A stretch of DNA of 64,000 nt from Mastigocoleus testarum BC008 (GTDB lineage: Bacteria; Cyanobacteriota; Cyanobacteriia; Cyanobacteriales; Nostocaceae), in assembly GCF_001456025.1 (NCBI RefSeq), contig NZ_LMTZ01000097.1, forward strand, positions 1 to 64,000, in the 5' to 3' direction. A program made the translations under genes and the position numbers. Positions within the stretch are counted from its first letter, which is position 1. Every line of letters starts with the position of its first letter. A model generated the notes under the pieces. It searched no databases, was not told where the DNA came from, and saw only the letters and a program-made list of their open reading frames with translations. This document shows, one piece after another, positions 61,861 through 64,000 of this stretch.

Positions 61861-64000
61861 TCATCCATCTTCTACTGGTAGCCCGAGTTTTTTGTGAAAT
61901 TCTGGACTATATTTTGCTTTTTCCCAATTTTTGGCTTGCTTGATTTGTTCTGGTGTTATATTTCTGGCTTCATATAAGCTTTCATCCCAGAACTTGGCAT
62001 CATTGAGGTTAGCATCACTAAGATTGGTATAAAGCAAGTTGGCATTTTTGAATTTGGCATCGATAAGTTCGGCCCTGCTAAGATCTGCACTGCTGAGGTC
62101 AGCACTGCTGAGATTAGTGTACATGAGTTTGGCATCGGTGAGGTCAGCACTGCTGAGGTCAGCACTGCTGAGGTCAGCACTGTTGAGGTAAGCACTGTTA
62201 AGATTAGCACTGCTGAGGTTGGCATAAGTCAGGTTGGCATTTTTGAGTTTAGCACTGCAAAGCTTGGCAAAAGTGAGGTCAGCAGTGCTGAGCTTGACAA
62301 GAGTAAGATCGGCTCCACTGAGGTCAGCAGTACTGAGATTAGCAGTACTGAGGTCAGCAGTACTGAGGTTCGCACTGTTGATATTGGCACCACTAAGGTT
62401 AGCGCTGCTAAGATTGGCACCGATAAGTTTGGCACTTCTGAGATCGGCACTTCTGAGATCGGCACTTCTGAGGTCAGCAGTACTGAGGTCAGCAGTACTG
62501 AGGTTCGCACTGTTAATATTGGTACTACGAAGGTAGGCCCCACTAAGCTTGGCAAGAGTGAGATCGGCACCGCTAAGGTCGACACGACTAAGGTTGGTAC
62601 GAATTAAATAGGCACCACTAAGATTGGTATAGCTAAGTTTGGCATAAATCAGATTGGCATCACTGAGGTCAGTACCACTGAGGTCAGTACCACTGAGGTT
62701 GGCTCCACTGAGGTCGGTACTACTGAGGTTTCTTTTTTCAGTTGGCTGATTAACAATTTCCCAGACTAAGCGCCATTTTTGATCGAGTTTTGTCTCAGAG
62801 TCGATGATTGTATTGCTCAGATCGGCACCACTAAGATTGGCACCACTGAGATTCGTATTGGTAAGGTTTGTATAACTGAGATTTACATTAGTCAGGTCGG
62901 CACCACTGAGGTTGGTACCGCTAAGATCTGTACCACTGAGATCGGTACTACTGAGGTTTCGTCTTTCAGTTGGTTGATTAACAATCTCCCAGACTAAGCG
63001 CCATTTTTGATCGAGTTTTGTCTCAGAGTCGATGATTGTATTGCTCAGATCGGCACCACTAAGGCTGGTATTTCTGAGGTCAGCACCACTAATATCGGTA
63101 CCACTAAGATTGGCACCATTAAGATTTGCACCATTAAGATTGGCACCATTAAGATTGGCACTACTGAGGTCGGAAGTACTGAGATCGGCTCTACTAAGAT
63201 CGGCATTAGTAAGGTTTCGTTTTTCAGTTGGCTGATTAACAATTTCCCAGACTAAGCGCCATTTCCGGTCAAGTTTTGTCTCAGAATTGATTAATGTATT
63301 GCTGAGGTTGGCACCACTGAGGTTAACAGTACTGAGATTGGCTCCACTGAGGTTGACAGCACTGAGGTCAGCACCACTGAGGTTTGTACCACTCAGATTA
63401 GCATTAGTGAAGTTTGTACCACTGAGGTTTGTACCACTCAGATTGGCATTAACTAGGTTGGCACCATTGAGGTTAACACCAGTGAGGTCGGTATTAGTAA
63501 GATTCCGTCTTTCAGTTGGCTGATTAATAATTTCCCAGACTAAATGCCATTTTTGCTCGAATTTTGTTTCAGAATCGGTTATTGTATCACTCAGGTCAGC
63601 ACCACTAAGATTGGCATCACTGAAGTTGGTACCGCTCAGATTAGCACCACTGAAGTTGGTATGACTCAAATCGGCACCACTGAAGTTAGTATTACTGAGG
63701 TCTGCACCACTGAATTTGGCATTACTGAGATTAGTATGACTGAGATCGGCACCACTAAATTTAGTATTACTGAGGTTAGCATGACTTAAATCAGCACCAC
63801 TGAAGTTGGCACCACTGAAATCGCCATTGTCACTTAGGAGATTGGCATTACTGAGATCGGCACCCGTGAGCTTGGCTTCTCTGAGATCGGCACCCGTGAG
63901 CTTGGCTTCTCTGAGATCGGCATAAATTAGGTCGGCTTCTTTGAGATTGGCATATCTGAGGTTAGCGCCAGCGAGATTTGCATACCTGAGGTTAGCGCCA
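61861..64000 (-). CDS. Giant pentapeptide-repeat protein, 5' end outside the window
   Basis: The frame is open from the right window edge to the stop at 61861, at least 713 codons. A TTG at 63669 is only an internal codon, since A(D/N)LxX repeats continue in frame to base 63999. The repeats (consensus A-N/D-L-S-G/S/T) predict a right-handed quadrilateral beta-helix. Four near-identical non-repeat modules (KWRLVWEIVNQPTE plus flanks) interrupt it at about 62744-62820, 62965-63050, 63220-63290 and 63505-63590. The C-terminus ends ITPEQIKQAKNWEKAKYSPEFHKKLGL. Roles of such proteins vary. No signal peptide is visible because the N-terminus is missing. Confidence 0.9.
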   Translation of the reverse strand, partial: GANLRYANLAGANLRYANLKEADLIYADLREAKLTGADLREAKLTGADLSNANLLSDNGDFSGANFSGADLSHANLSNTKFSGADLSHTNLSNAKFSGADLSNTNFSGADLSHTNFSGANLSGTNFSDANLSGADLSDTITDSETKFEQKWHLVWEIINQPTERRNLTNTDLTGVNLNGANLVNANLSGTNLSGTNFTNANLSGTNLSGADLSAVNLSGANLSTVNLSGANLSNTLINSETKLDRKWRLVWEIVNQPTEKRNLTNADLSRADLSTSDLSSANLNGANLNGANLNGANLSGTDISGADLRNTSLSGADLSNTIIDSETKLDQKWRLVWEIVNQPTERRNLSSTDLSGTDLSGTNLSGADLTNVNLSYTNLTNTNLSGANLSGADLSNTIIDSETKLDQKWRLVWEIVNQPTEKRNLSSTDLSGANLSGTDLSGTDLSDANLIYAKLSYTNLSGAYLIRTNLSRVDLSGADLTLAKLSGAYLRSTNINSANLSTADLSTADLRSADLRSADLRSAKLIGANLSSANLSGANINSANLSTADLSTANLSTADLSGADLTLVKLSTADLTFAKLCSAKLKNANLTYANLSSANLNSAYLNSADLSSADLSSADLTDAKLMYTNLSSADLSSADLSRAELIDAKFKNANLLYTNLSDANLNDAKFWDESLYEARNITPEQIKQAKNWEKAKYSPEFHKKLGLPVEDG

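Noticed and set aside
63669..63669. TTG as start of the pentapeptide gene
   Set aside because: The frame and the repeats continue without interruption to the right edge, so the true start is outside the window.
62234..63789. Several plus-strand frames of 70-100 codons
   Set aside because: Antisense shadows of the pentapeptide-repeat gene; their periodic composition (LRLAPLRSA) mirrors the repeats.

Overview
The window looks like chromosome from a filamentous, heterocyst-forming cyanobacterium (order Nostocales, Calothrix/Rivularia-like). Evidence: an AT-rich background dotted with GCGATCGC (HIP1) octamers; heptameric short tandem repeats (STRR type: TTACCAA, TTACTTA, GGAGTCA, AGTTAAC, GGAAGAA); abundant small palindromic repeats and MITE-like elements; and protein families typical of the group (CHAT/TPR proteins of the HetF type, a PatA-type response regulator, CAAD, DUF928, DUF4112, Uma2, pentapeptide-repeat and IscB proteins). 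Genus is inference. No rRNA, tRNA or CRISPR array was recognised.

Layout. 1-7.7 kb: small hypotheticals, two GNAT acetyltransferases, a membrane-anchored GTPase, a DUF3754 protein and an FkbM methyltransferase. 7.8-20.1 kb: two CHAT-TPR protease-like paralogues, an inositol-phosphatase family enzyme, S4 and DUF4342 proteins, an SDR, and a CHASE2-nucleotide cyclase convergent with a DUF928 gene and the second CHAT gene. 20.7-23.6 kb: cdsA, cbiT, DUF4112 and a small membrane protein. 23.7-30.7 kb: a signalling cluster made of a coiled-coil protein, an OmpA/BON protein with a roadblock-like region, a Ras-like GTPase and a histidine kinase, with a divergent PatA-type receiver protein. 30.9-36.2 kb: hypotheticals, DNA photolyase, CAAD protein, YdcF. 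36.7-40.1 kb: methionine salvage genes mtnD-mtnX-mtnB, then aquaporin. 40.4-48 kb: large TPR/coiled-coil protein, type II thioesterase, agmatinase-family enzyme, DUF4870. 49-54.8 kb: hybrid histidine kinase, Uma2, MtfA-like peptidase, secreted protein. 55-59.8 kb: ilvA and the TldE/TldD pair. 59.9-61.5 kb: an IscB RNA-guided nuclease locus with a probable omega-RNA. 61.9 kb to the right edge: a giant pentapeptide-repeat gene that runs out of the window.

The most unusual signals are the IscB/omega-RNA transposon-derived locus; the GTPase-roadblock-OmpA-kinase cluster; a 29-bp palindromic element that adds the same peptide, in the same frame, to two unrelated proteins; several families of miniature inverted-repeat elements; and a structured leader in front of the TPR/coiled-coil gene. 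All functional calls come from motif reading by eye, without database searches.
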